Assembly (NCBI GenBank): GCA_039707655.1
Contig: CM077668.1
Span: 66,853,086-66,917,085 of the forward strand
Source: Elymus sibiricus
Lineage: Eukaryota; Streptophyta; Magnoliopsida; Poales; Poaceae
Length of the DNA: 64,000 nt
Reading direction: 5' to 3'
This document shows, one piece after another, positions 48,073-59,511 of the stretch. Position 1 is the first letter of the stretch; every line of letters begins with the position of its first letter. Made by a program: the position numbers and the translations under genes. The notes beneath the pieces are model-generated. The model saw nothing but the letters and a program-made list of their open reading frames with translations, had not been told where the DNA came from and ran no database searches.

Positions 48073-49709
48073 CTAAGCGTCGGGCTCGCTAGCGCAATCT
48101 CCTTCCACAAGCTCGTCCTCCTCCAAGTCTGGCCAATGAAATAGCCAGGGGCAAGCCCGTGAGTACGTTGGAATGTACTCGTAAACAATATGAACGAAAG
48201 ATATAACGAATGCATATGCCCATGATGAATTTAAATGATATGCTCATGCTGGATTAAATGATATGCATATGCTGGCTGAAGTTAAATGATGGCATGATAA
48301 ATATTAGCATGTGTAGAAGTATGAGTAAATAATTATTAGTGACAAGCAAAGAAAATTAATGGATAAGAAATGCCAAACGGGTGTCTACAAGAGAGTCAGG
48401 CGAGACAGACCTCCCGAGAACTCGAGAGACGCCACGATGAGGTCTTGAAAAGAAATGCCAGGCGGGTGTCCACAAGAGAAGTCTCAAGGGACGCCACGGA
48501 GAGGTCTTGAAAAGAAATGCCAATCGGGTGTCCACAAGAGAAGTCTCAAGGGACGCCACGGAGAGGTCTTGAAAATAAAACCGAGTGTCCGGGGTAGTCT
48601 AGCCAGCCCCTGAGGCACTCAGGAAAATAAAATAAGAGAAACGGGTTAGTCCACAATAATATTTATGCTGGCAACAATAATATGCATAACAATAATATTC
48701 ATGATAACGAAATATCCATGACAGTGTTAGTGATGACCAAATTATCCTGCAAAATAATTCATGCTCAATTTGATTAGTTCCTCCGAAGACCGACACCGAG
48801 ACCGACACTTGACCCATCCCAGCTAACGTCCTTGACCGCGGACACGGCTATTCGAATAGTTATAACTCTGCAGAGGGTGTACTCTTTACCCACGTGTATG
48901 AGATTTCTTTAGTCAGCACCACGGTACTGACTAATTCCCATTACGGTCTTTAGGTTGGAAACACGCCTGACCAGCACACACCAGATTAACCTTTCGGATG
49001 CCAGGAATCACCCAAAGCATCGTTCCAGAAAAACTCTAAGACGGGGAGACCACGTCCTGCATGGGATCACTATTCATACGCGCAGATTCCAAGGGGTGCC
49101 CCCCTCTCGGTCCCAGACCGGAAACACCCATGCCCCCTGACCTGATGACGGGATTTAGTCCATGGCCTTGGAAACCCTCATCATGGCCCTCTAAGTGGTG
49201 TGTACCCGGACAGGGGTTAGCAACTTACTAAACGGTACTTCCCTCACGGGAAGACCCGTGGCAGCACGGTATTTAGCTAGGTATGACGGAACAAGACTCG
49301 ATCTAGGTCGACTCAGGAGGTTTATGTATTTCCTGCAGTAGTTAGCACAATAAAGTGTTCTTTCAGCAGTAACACCAAAACAGGGCCAGAGCCCTTGCAT
49401 GTCCCCACATGCATAACCAACAAGGCATGATCACGCTCCGACGTGATCATCCTTCTGTCAGTAACGGTATTTCTCTTATACCTGCTCCTGCAAGTTAGTC
49501 ATGACAAGCACATGTTGCACGGTACGAGGAAACATGCCAACACTACATGCATGCAAATTTTATTTGAATTCAACATAAGCATGATTCAATTATTCTTGCA
49601 AACATTTAACCATGCAATCACCATATCAAGTGTTCAAGATGCTTGCCTTGTCCAAAGTAGTCAGAAGGACAACACTCAAAATTCCCGGCAAAGTTCCCCT
49701 CTTCTTTTT
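48073..49709 (-). CDS. LTR-resident two-exon acidic ORF, second LTR family (predicted)
   Basis: On the reverse strand, after TTTTTCAG, exon A (49709-49647, 63 nt) reads EEGNFAGNFECCPSDYFGQ and ends at ACAAG before GCAAGC, a GC donor. Exon B (48128-48073) follows TTGGCCAG, reads DLEEDELVEGDCASEPDA and stops at TAG. The junction is phase 1 (CAA G, then AC), exactly as in the first LTR family, although the sequences are not alike. An upstream exon in entry phase 1 is expected. No known domain. The model rests on open frame, splice sites and the parallel with the other family. Confidence 0.42.
48356..48600. repeat. Short direct repeats in the second LTR family
   Basis: GAAATGCCA..CGGGTGTC(T/C)ACAAGAGA followed by GACGCCACG.GAGGTCTTGAAAA occurs three times (near 48366, 48450, 48514), spaced about 64-84 bp. 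Confidence 0.85.
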
Positions 49710-51750
49710 CTGAAAAATTCAAATTCAAACTCCAATTAAAAATTTGGCAACAGTACCAAAAATTGTCTCAAAATATTTTTTTTAATAAATACTAAAAAAA
49801 CTAGAGAGTAAAATAAGAATTTCAAAAAAAGATTCAACTCAATCAGAGTTGTAGCTTAAAAGTTATTCAACTTTCAATTCCAGGGGTTTTTCTGCAAAAA
49901 ATCCAGTCCCTGGGCGCTTATAAAGAAAACGCTTCGGGCTGAAGTACGCTTTCTAGCGTAGAAAACGTAAAGGAGCAAAATACGCTTTCTGTTTAAAAAC
50001 AGAAAAAAAGAGAGAACGCTGACGGGTGGGGTCCACCCGTCAGGTTCAAATTTGAATGAGCTCGCGCGCGTGCACAGAGGACGGCGGCGATCGCCGGCGT
50101 CGATCGCCGGGGTTTTGGAAGGTGGCGGTGATCGGGATGTGTTCGGGGTGGAGTTCCGCATCGGAGGGAAGTGGAGGTGGTCGCCGGCGAGCACCTGATC
50201 GGCAGCGAGGTCGACGGCGGCGGACGGCATTTCGGGTGTGATCGGAGTTCGCCGGAGAGAGCTCGGGAGGCCAAATTGAAGAGCGGGATCGATGTATGGG
50301 TGTGTAATGAGGCTACTGGCAAGGTTTGAGCTGTGGAAGTGGAGTGATGGCGATGAACTGGTCAGGGAGGTTGGCGGCGGCTCGGTGGTCGAAGATGAGG
50401 AAAGTGACCTCCTCGAGGTCAAGCGAGTGCATGAGAGCTCGATTGGGATGTGTTGTGGGTTGTACGAGGAGAGAATGGAGCTCGGGGGTCCTATTTATAG
50501 GCGATCCGAGGGTGGCCGAGCGGGTGCGGATGACGCCGGAGTAACTCCGCCGGCGAGGTAGGTTGTGGACGGTGGGCAGGTTCAGCGCATGATCGTGGAG
50601 ATGAATGAAGCTCTCCAGAAGCCTCTGTGTGGATGAGCTCGGCTCTATCCGTTCCCTCCACCGAAGAGCTAGGTACGGCCATGGCGGACGCCGTCCTACT
50701 CCGGCGACTGACAGTGGGCTCCAGATGGTTTGGACGGTGCGGTTAATGCGCGGAGACACGGAGAGGATCGACGCGTGGAGGAAGATTAGGTGGAGGGAGC
50801 AGCAGGAGCAATGAAGATGGCGGGCGCCGTCGAGCCGATCCGCTCGGGTTGCCGCGGATGAGCTACTGTTCCGTCGGTGGAGTTACTGACCAGGGGAAGT
50901 TACGGCGGCTCATTGATGAGGTGAGGAGGTGTGGATGAGAAGGAGAGCGATGGAGTGAACCATACGGCATCGATCGCCTCTGTCACTGAATTCAGTTCAG
51001 TTAACTGAACTTTGACAGGTATGAACAGTGCGCACATGAGGTGTATGACAGAATGCCAGGAGGTGCTAGGGATTTTAGGATTTTTAGGGAATTTTTTTGG
51101 TGAGGTGTTGATGCAAATAAGAGGGCTTGGCAAAGTTTCAGAATTTTTGGAGCAATTAAAAATAGGTTTGTATCAGAGAGATTGTTTCTGGTCCAAAATT
51201 GAACTGAATGAAATTTGAAAATTTTGAATTGTGGAACCCAATGTTTTTGGTGAAATGGGATTTGGGTACTGTCTAGTTGTTGGGGAAATTTTGGTGGAGG
51301 CATAAGAATTGTAGAAAATATAGTTCCTTTGTAATTCCAAAAACTAAGAATAATATAAATTCCAACTTTGGAATTTTAATAAATATTGCAGAAATATTTT
51401 TGTAAGGTGGGAAGGAGTTGGATAATGTTCTAGAGGGTGTGAGTGACTTGAGGGATAATTTGGTTGTGATAGAAAAATTATTGGAGGATTTTAGAGGTGC
51501 TAGGAAGAAGTGAAAAGGCTATTTTCATGGAATAGTTTTAATTATTCCAGAAGCTCAAAAATAATTGCCCAATAATTAAATCATCCAAATCAGAACCATT
51601 TAAAAAAAAATTGAAACCCACTCAAAAGTTCAAATGGTTTTCAGAACAGAAGAAAAAAAAAGAGAAAAAGAATTGGGTCAAAATAATTCAAAGTATTTTC
51701 TTTTAATAAAAATCTTTAAAAATCCAGAGAGAAAATTTTGGGGTGTTACA

Positions 51751-51823
51751 TCAGCTTGTCCTTGAGAGTCTCGAAACTTTCCTGACATTCATCTGTCCAC
51801 TCAAACTTAACGCCCTTGTGAAG
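51751..51823 (-). pseudogene. Short gypsy pol segment
   Basis: The reverse-strand reading KGVKFEWTDECQESFETLKD is the RT/RNase H connection of gypsy pol. It is stranded between a solo LTR and the next nested element and joins smoothly with both neighbouring pol segments. Confidence 0.85.
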
Positions 51824-53483
51824 TGATACGTCTCCAACGTATCTATAATTTATGAAGTATTCATGCCATGTTTATTATAGTTTTGTATGATTTTGGTGCA
51901 TTTTTATATGGCTTTTATATGACTTTTATGGACTAACATATTGACCTAGTGCCCAGTGCAAGTTGCTGTTTTCTGCTTGTTTTTGGTTTTCCAGAAAATC
52001 CATATCAAATGAAGTCCAAATGCAGCGAAACTTTTTGACGATTTTTTCTGGAAGGAAATGGACCCAGGAAGCTTCGGGGAAGTAGCAGAAGAGCCACAGG
52101 GGCCCCACGAGCCACCTGGGCGCACCCTGGTGCCTTGTGGGCCCCCTGTGGCACCTCTTCGCGTGATTCCAATGCCAAAAAATCATATATATTCAGAAAC
52201 CCCCGAAAGTTAACCTAGATGAGTTTTTACGCCGCCGCAAGCCTCTGTACCTCCACGATATAATCTACAGCCCTTTTCCGGCACCCTGCCGGAGGGGGGG
52301 AATCATCACTGGAGGCTATCTTCATCATCCCGACGGTCTCCATGACGAGGAGGGAGTAGTTCACCCTCGGGGCTGAGGGTATGTACTAGTAGCTATGTGT
52401 TTGATCTCTCTCTCTCTCGTGTTCTTGATATGGCACGATCTTGATGTATCGCGAGCTTTGTTAATATAGTTGGATCATATGGTGTTTCTTCCCTCTCTAT
52501 CTTTGTTGTGATGAATCGAATCTTTTCCCTTTGAGGTTTCATTATTGTCGGATTGAATATTTCAGATTTGAGAACACTTGATGTATGTCTTGCATATGAA
52601 TACCCGTGGTGACAATGGGGTACTATATTGATTCACTTTATATGTTTGGCATTCAACTCGTGGATTCCCGCGGTGACATTGGAGTAATCTATGCATAGGG
52701 GTTGATGCACGTTTTCATTATCTTTTCTCCGATAGAAACTTTGGGGTGCTCCTTGGAGTTCTTTGTGTGGATTGAATATTATGATTATGAAGTTGTTTGA
52801 TGCATATCGTATAATCAACTCATGGATACTTGTGGTGCCATTGGAGTATCTAGGTGACATTAGAGTTGGTTGATGTGTATCATATGGTGTTATTTTAGTA
52901 CGAACTCTAGGGCTGTTTGTGACACTTATAGGAATAGCTCAATAGATCGATCAGAAAGGATAACGTTGAGGTGGTTTCGTACCCTACAAACAATTTCTAT
53001 CTTATGTTCTCCGCTAATAGGAACTTGGGAGTGATTCTTTATCGCACGTTGAGGGATGGTTATATGATCCAATTATGTTAGCATTGTTGAGAGATTGCAC
53101 TAGTGAAAGTATGAACCCTAGGCCTTGTTTTTAAGCATTGCAATAACGTTTGTGCTCACTTTTGTTACTTGCTACCTTGCTGTTTTTTTATTTTCAGATT
53201 ACAAAAACCTATATCTACTATCCATACTACACTTTTATCACCATCTCTTCGCCGAACTAGTGCACCTATACAATTTATCATTGTATTGTGTGTGTTGGGG
53301 ACACAAGAGATTTCTTGTATTTGGTTGCAGGGTTGTTTGAGAGATACCATCTTCATCCTACGCCTCCCACGGATTGATAAACCTTAGGTCATCCACTTGA
53401 GGGAAAATTGCTACTGTCCTACAAAACTCTGCGCTTGGAGGCCCAACACGAGTCTACAAGAATAAGTTGTGTAGTAGACATCA
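51824..53483 (+). repeat. 5' LTR of the non-autonomous element
   Basis: 1660 bp; about 530 bp longer than the 3' LTR, the extra part lying between about 52148 and 52705. Contains (TC)n at about 52407-52418. Confidence 0.93.
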
Positions 53484-53493
53484 AGCTCTTTTC

Positions 53494-53511
53494 TGGCGCC
53501 GTTGCAGGGGA
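53494..53511 (+). promoter_or_regulatory. Primer binding site, tRNA-Asp type
   Basis: TGGCGCCGTTGCAGGGGA lies ten bases after the LTR and matches the reverse complement of the tRNA-Asp 3' end known for many plant gypsy elements, with one difference (CAG for CCG). Confidence 0.85.
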
Positions 53512-53613
53512 GGTGAGTGCTTGAAGGTATATCTTTAGATCTTGCAATCAAATCTTTTTGTTTCTTGTTTTATCACTAGTTTTGTTTTATAAAAAGAAAA
53601 CTATGAAAAAAAA

Positions 53614-55224
53614 ATGGAATTGAGGTTGCCTCATATTGTTCGTCTTTATAATGTCTTTCTTGAAAATGATGGAGCGGAAAATTGTGCTCAATTGATAGAA
53701 GAAGAATTCAATAAAATGTTTGGCATAAAATCTTTGAATGATGAGCATGATTGCAATGTTGTTAGTATGAATTCTATGATTATCCAAAATCCTAATGATG
53801 ATTGCACTAGTCATGACAAAAATGTTTCTTATAAGCATGTCAATTTTTGTGGAGTGCATAAAGTTTGTGAAGACATGCCTTATAGGGATGATAGGTTTTG
53901 TAAGAAGCATAAACATGATAGAACCAATTTTTTGCTTAAAGTGATAGATGAATTTGCTACAAAATTATGCTCTCTTCATCCCATTACTTGTGAACTTTGC
54001 AATAAGATTGGTCATCTTAATTTCCAATGCATACTTTTTCATGATCGAATCATGGCTAAATATTGCAATGACTTGACCGCCCTTGAACTATATAATGAGC
54101 TTTATCTATTTTTGGGGTGTGAAGAATTGACACATAAAAATAGTTGGTTTGAAGTATTCATTCTCATTGACAACATTGAAACTAATCTAGAGGAAATCTA
54201 TATGTTTTGTGTGGTAAATTGCAATGAGAATGCTTATATTGCCAACTACAGAAAGATGGGAAAACCAATAGAATATAAAAGGAATACTAATGAAAGGGTA
54301 AAGATTTCCACTTTCCCTCCTATTGTCCCTCATGATGAAATAGGTGACGAGGAGGAGCCTCCCATTCAACCAATCTCATCAATAAGAAGCTCAGAAAAAT
54401 TGATTAAACCCACACATGATGTGGTGAAGAAGAAGAAAAGAAGAAAAAGTAGAGGTAAAAAGGTATCTCTCCCAAATAATGTTGCTCCTATTATTGTTGT
54501 GCCTCATGAGAATGAATCAAAAACAATTGTGGAAGATGATACACTTGATGATGATATTGCTTCTTTGTCTTATGGCACAATGTCCGAAGGAACTATTGAG
54601 GATGATTTTGTTATGCCTATTACTCATTATGATGATTATGATTGGAAAAATAATGATACTTCTTATAATCTTGAAAATCTTTTTGGCACCAACTTAGAAA
54701 ATTGTGATGATAATAATTGTGAGAGTGATTATGCCTATGATATGCCAAGCCACAAGCTTGGGGATGCTATGTTTGATGAAAATGACGTGTTTGAGAATTT
54801 ATTTGCTGCAATTAATGTTTGTCCCAAGCTTGGGGATGCTATGCTTAATGAAGATGATCTTTTTAGTCCCCCTACTTTGAATGATCAAATTTGTTATGAT
54901 GATTGCATGCCTCCTACTTATGATGATTATTGTGATGATACTTATGTTATAAAATGTAGTGATGATTATATTTATAAAACTTGTCATAATTATGATTACC
55001 CTTTTACTGAACATTACTCTTTTAATGTGGAAACAATTTATAGTATTCGAGTTTCATATGATACTCCTACTCCTATTGATGAGAAGAAATGTGCTTATGT
55101 GGAGAGTAATAAAAATTCTATGCTTGTGGATCATGAAAAGAATACTTTATGTGATAGCTATATTGATGAATCCATTCATGATGCTACTGAAAATTATTAT
55201 GAGAGAGGAACATATGATTCATGA
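53614..55224 (+). CDS. Gag-like protein with CCHC knuckle and acidic tail
   Basis: This intact 536-codon frame is the only ORF of the element. The start at 53614 is the first ATG of the frame; an earlier ATG (about 53603) stops at once. Residues 126-139 read CELCNKIGHLNFQC, an exact CX2CX4HX4C zinc knuckle as in retroelement gag, with another Cys/His cluster at 79-101. A basic stretch (KKKKRRKSRGKK) lies near residue 275-290, and after it the protein is very rich in Asp, Asn and Tyr. KLGDAM occurs twice (about residues 381 and 405) and is the translation of the element's polypurine-tract motif. A capsid or RNA-packaging role for a parasitic element is the natural inference; I know no tested function. 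Confidence 0.8.
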   Translation: MELRLPHIVRLYNVFLENDGAENCAQLIEEEFNKMFGIKSLNDEHDCNVVSMNSMIIQNPNDDCTSHDKNVSYKHVNFCGVHKVCEDMPYRDDRFCKKHKHDRTNFLLKVIDEFATKLCSLHPITCELCNKIGHLNFQCILFHDRIMAKYCNDLTALELYNELYLFLGCEELTHKNSWFEVFILIDNIETNLEEIYMFCVVNCNENAYIANYRKMGKPIEYKRNTNERVKISTFPPIVPHDEIGDEEEPPIQPISSIRSSEKLIKPTHDVVKKKKRRKSRGKKVSLPNNVAPIIVVPHENESKTIVEDDTLDDDIASLSYGTMSEGTIEDDFVMPITHYDDYDWKNNDTSYNLENLFGTNLENCDDNNCESDYAYDMPSHKLGDAMFDENDVFENLFAAINVCPKLGDAMLNEDDLFSPPTLNDQICYDDCMPPTYDDYCDDTYVIKCSDDYIYKTCHNYDYPFTEHYSFNVETIYSIRVSYDTPTPIDEKKCAYVESNKNSMLVDHEKNTLCDSYIDESIHDATENYYERGTYDS

Positions 55225-58200
55225 TGCTCCCGTTATGTTTCAATTCTTTACTGCTATGTGAGCATCATTGAAATCATCATGCCTAGCGAAAAGGCATTAA
55301 AGAAAAGCGCTTGTTGGTAGACAACCCAATATTTATACCTACTGTTTTTGTGTGTCCACATGATTAAGCTACTGTGGTAATCATGTTTTATATGTTTTCT
55401 TTCAGTAATGTGCCAAGTAAAGCCTTTGGGATAGTGTAGATGCTTGTTGATTTGATTCTATGCAAAAATAGAAACTTTTGCGTCTAGTGATGGAATTTCT
55501 ATTCTGTACTGGAGCGTGAGAAATTTTTGAAATTTTTACACAATATTGTGTTACAAATTTTTTACGTTGTCCTAATTTTTCAGAATTTTTGGAGATACAG
55601 AAGTATGGTTTTAAATCGCTCACTACATACTGTTCTGTTTTTGACAGATTCTGTTTTCGGTGCATAGTTTGCTTGTTTTAGTGTTTCCATAGCTTATATT
55701 GAGTAATATAAATTGTGAAAATGATAGAATACAGTAGGAATTATGTGAGAACAATTATGAATCTTGTCTTGACAGTACCTAAGTGGATGATTTATTTTTA
55801 TCATACTAACCTATCTCACGAAGTCCCGTTAAGTTTTGTGTGATTGAAGTTTTCAAGTTTTGGGTGAGATATCGATATGAGGAGAATAAGGAGCGGCAAG
55901 ACCCTAAGCTTGGGGATGCCCAAGGCACCCTAAGGTAATATACAAGGAAGACCCAAGCAACTAAGCTTGGGGATGCCCAAGGCACCCTAAGGTAATATTC
56001 AAGGAAGACCCAAGCAACTAAGCTTGGGGATGCCCCGGAAGGCATCCCCTCTTTCGTCTTCAACATTATCGGTAACCTCACTTGGAGCTATATTTTTATT
56101 CGTCACATAATATGAGTTTTTCTTGGAGCGTCATTTTATTTTGTTGAGATTTGCTTGCTATTATCAATAATCATGTTTTGTATCTTTTAGTTCAATAAAA
56201 TGCCAATTATAGCCTTTACCATTCTCAGTTTGCAAGTTCATGTGTTGCTGTTTGAAAACAGAAAGTTTTCTGTTATGTCTAGAATATTCCTGAATAGTCA
56301 GAACATGATAAAAATCTAAAATTTTTACACAGTAAGCATGCATGAGTTCTCTGTCACGTGGTAATTTTTCAGAATTTTTGGAGTTAGGGAAGTATGGATT
56401 CTTATTCCCCTTTTACAGACTGTTCTGTTTTGGCAGATTGCTGTTATAGTTGCATTGTTTGCATATGTTTGCGTGTTTAATATTTCTATTTGTGAATAGG
56501 AGTATTAAATATGAAGAGGCATTTAGTATGCAATGTTTAATTATAATTTTTGTGATTTGCTACAGTAGAGAATGTTAAGGTTTTGAGTTGATTTATACTA
56601 ACTTATCTCACGAGTTCTTGTTGAGTTTTGTGTGGATGAAGTTTTTAAGATTTAGGAGAAGCCATGATATGAGAGGAATTAAGTAGACACAAAAGCTCAA
56701 GCTTGGGGATGCCCAAGGCATCCCAATATAATATTTCAAGAAGTCTCAAGCATCTAAGCTTGGGGATGCCCCGGTAGGCATCCCACCTTTCTTCATCAAC
56801 AATTATCGGCCAGTCTTGGTTGAGCCTAAGTTTTTGCTTCTTCACATGAGTTGTGCTATTCTTGGAATGTCATTTTATTTTGTTTTCTTTGCTATTTGAA
56901 TAAAATACTTAAGATCTGAAATTTTTAAATGAGAGAGAGTCCCCACATAACTACCTATTTACTTAACTACTCATTTGGTCTTCACTTATATCTTTTGGGA
57001 GTAGTTTGTCATTTACTCTTGATCTTCACTTATATCCTATGAGTAAATTGTTGAATGAATTGAATATCATAAAGTTGAAATTTATATGCTTTATATGCTT
57101 GTCCCATGGGGAGTAGTGACTTCACATACAAGAAGTATAAGTGGTAAAAATTATTGAAAGTTAACAAACATAACATTGGTCACTTGAACAATTCATGAAA
57201 GAATTTTGAAGGAAGAGAAATTTCACATATAAATATACTATCTTGGACATCTTATATGATTGTGAGCCCCCATTAATTATTTTCAAGCTTGATCAAGTAG
57301 TTGACGTTGGACAAGGAAGACAACGTAATGAGTTATGTTTGTTTATATTCACATAGAAGTTATATTGTCATGGATCCTCTAACATGTGGTGCTTGCTTAG
57401 GATCTTTTGCCAGCCAAAAATTCGTACTAAGTAGAGATACTACTTGTGCATCCAAAAACCCTTAAACCAGTTTCTTGCCATGAGAGTCCACTTTATCTAC
57501 CTATAAATTGAATAAGATCCTTCAAGTAAGTTGTCATCGGTGCAAAAAGCAATAAAAATTGCTCCTAAAATATGTATGATCTTTTATTGCAAGGGAAAAT
57601 AAGCCTTGTACGAACTTGTGATGGTAAAAAAATAAAAGCGACGGACTGCATAATAAAGGTTGCTATCACAAGGGGCAATATAACGTGACGTTCCTTTGCA
57701 TTAAGGGCGTGTGCATCCAACAACAAAAAGCGCATGACAACCTCTGCTTCCCTCTGCGAAGGGCCTATCTTTTACTTTTCTGTATTTACTTTTATGCAAG
57801 AGTCATTAATGTTCATCCCTATTCCACTCTATTTATTCTTTAGTTGGCAAGCATTATGTGGTAGGGAAAGATCCAGGCACATATATCCAGTTGAATATAG
57901 GTGATCATGACTTATTATTGTTGACATTATCCCTGAGATAAATAAGTTGGGAGGGGAAACATTAAGCCCCTATCTTCCTATGTGTTTGACTGAAACGGTT
58001 TGTTCTAAAAATATGCTTTGAGTGTCAGCAATCATGGAAGACTAAAAGATGGTTGAGTATGTGGAATTTGCTAGATCAAAGCTCTTACATAGACCCTTCC
58101 TGAAAATAAGATGAATTACAATTGTTTGATGACTGAGAACATAGTTTGTTAGTTTTCAAGAAAGTTTATGGCCTATACTTTAAACATATGAATAGCTTGC

Positions 58201-58367
58201 TACTTGATCATGAGAAGTTTTATGAGATGAGCTACTGTTTATGATATATAATGATGCTAGAAAAAGTGATTGAAATTATCATTGATCAAACTTATGCACT
58301 ATGATAGCATTCACACTTCATAAATTATTTCTTTTATCATTTACCTACTCGAGGACGAGCAGGAATT
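55225..58367 (+). other. Non-coding body of the non-autonomous element
   Basis: AT-rich, with two diverged copies of a block containing GGTAATTTTTCAGAATTTTTGG-like and TCTCACGA..TC.TGTT phrases (about 55570-55830 and 56350-56610). Each copy ends in AAGCTTGGGGATGCCC hairpin-like repeats, so the body is itself partly duplicated. No ORF. Confidence 0.75.
55906..56043 (+). repeat. 57-bp tandem repeat with AAGCTTGGGGATGCCC
   Basis: Three units start at 55906, 55963 and 56020, each AAGCTTGGGGATGCCC and then, in the first two, AAGGCACCCTAAGGTAATAT. A related pair lies at 56699 and 56756, again 57 bp apart. GGGATGCC..GGCATCCC in the last unit can fold on itself. Confidence 0.92.
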
Positions 58368-58381
58368 AAGCTTGGGGATGC
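58368..58381 (+). promoter_or_regulatory. Polypurine tract of the non-autonomous element
   Basis: AAGCTTGGGGATGC lies directly before the 3' LTR at 58382. The upstream CTCGAGGACGAGCAGGAATT is similar to what precedes the LTR in related plant elements. Confidence 0.75.
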
Positions 58382-59511
58382 TGATACGTCTCCAACGTAT
58401 CTATAATTTATGAAGTATTCATGCCATGTTTATTATAGTTTTGTATGATTTTGGTGCACTTTTATATGGCTTTTATATGATTTTCATGGACTAACATATT
58501 GACCTAGTGCCCAGTGCCAGTTGCTGTTTTCTGCTTGTTTTTGGTTTTCCAGAAAATCCATATCAAATAAAGTCCAAATGCAGCGAAACTTTTTGACGAT
58601 TTTTTCTGGAACATAAGAGACACTAGAAGCTTCGGGGGGGTGGCCAGAAGACCCACAGGGGCCCCACAAGCCACCAGGGCGCGCCACCTCCCCCCCAGGC
58701 GCGCCATGGTGCCTCGTGGGCCCCTGTGGTTGATGCACGTTTTCATTATCTTTTCTCCGATAGAAACTTTGGGGTGCTCCTTGGAGTTCTTTGTGTGGAT
58801 TGAATATTATGATTATGAAGTTGTTTGATGCATATCGTATAATCAACTCACGGATACTTGTGGTGACATTGGAGTATCTAGGTGACATTAGAGTTGGTTG
58901 ATGTGTATCATATGGTGTTATTTTAGTATGAACTCTAGGGCTGTTTGTGACACTTATAGGAATAGCTTAATATATCGATCGGAAAGGGTAACTTGGAGGT
59001 GGTTTCGTACCCTACAAACAATTTCTATCTTATGTTCTCCGCTAATAGGAACTTGGGAGTGATTCTTTATCGCACGTTGAGGGATGGTTATATGATCCAA
59101 TTATATTAGCATTGTTGAGAGATTGCACTAGTGAAAGTATGAACCCTAGGCCTTGTTTTTAAGCATTGCAATACCGTTTGTGCTCACTTTTGTTACTTGC
59201 TACCTTGTTGTTTTTATATTTTTCAGATTACAAAAACCTATATCTACTATCCATACTATACTTTTATCACCATCTCTTCGCTGAACTACGCACCTATACA
59301 ATTTATCATTGTATTGGGTGTGTTGGGGACACAAGAGATTTCTTGTATTTGGTTGCAGGGTTGTTTGAGAGATACCATCTTCATCCTACGCCTCCCACGG
59401 ATTGATAAACCTTAGGTCATCCACTTGAGGGAAAATTGCTACTGTCCTACAAAACTCTGCGCTTGGAGGCCCAACACGAGTCTACAAGAATAAGTTGTGT
59501 AGTAGACATCA
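58382..59511 (+). repeat. 3' LTR of the non-autonomous element, internally deleted
   Basis: 1130 bp. It equals the 5' LTR except for loss of about 530 bp at about 58729, where GGGCCCCTGTGG joins directly to TTGATGCACG. Confidence 0.93.

Larger units (their letters stand above)
47749..51750 (-). mobile_element. Solo LTR of a second gypsy-type family
   Basis: Forward ends are TGTCAGGCCCATTTC and GGGGTGTTACA (4002 bp), flanked by TCAGC on both sides (47744-47748, 51751-51755). On the reverse strand it begins TGTAACACCCCAAAATTTTC, so its first ten bases match the other family but the rest differs. GC-rich DNA at about 50040-50900 has long overlapping frames on both strands that I do not call. 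It contains a two-exon coding unit (48073-49709). Confidence 0.93.
51824..59511 (+). mobile_element. Non-autonomous gypsy-type element with a gag-like ORF only
   Basis: The 5' LTR is 51824-53483 and the 3' LTR 58382-59511; both start TGATACGTCTCCAACGTATC and end TAGTAGACATCA. The target duplication TGAAG is perfect (51819-51823, 59512-59516). A primer site matching tRNA-Asp follows the 5' LTR. The 4.9 kb interior has one 536-codon ORF and about 3.1 kb of non-coding DNA with repeated AAGCTTGGGGATGC motifs; there is no protease, RT or integrase. It must borrow enzymes from a relative. Confidence 0.95.

Noticed and set aside
50040..50900. Long frames in the second solo LTR
   Set aside because: GC-rich, mutually overlapping, no motif; only the small exons at 48073-48128 and 49647-49709 have splice support.
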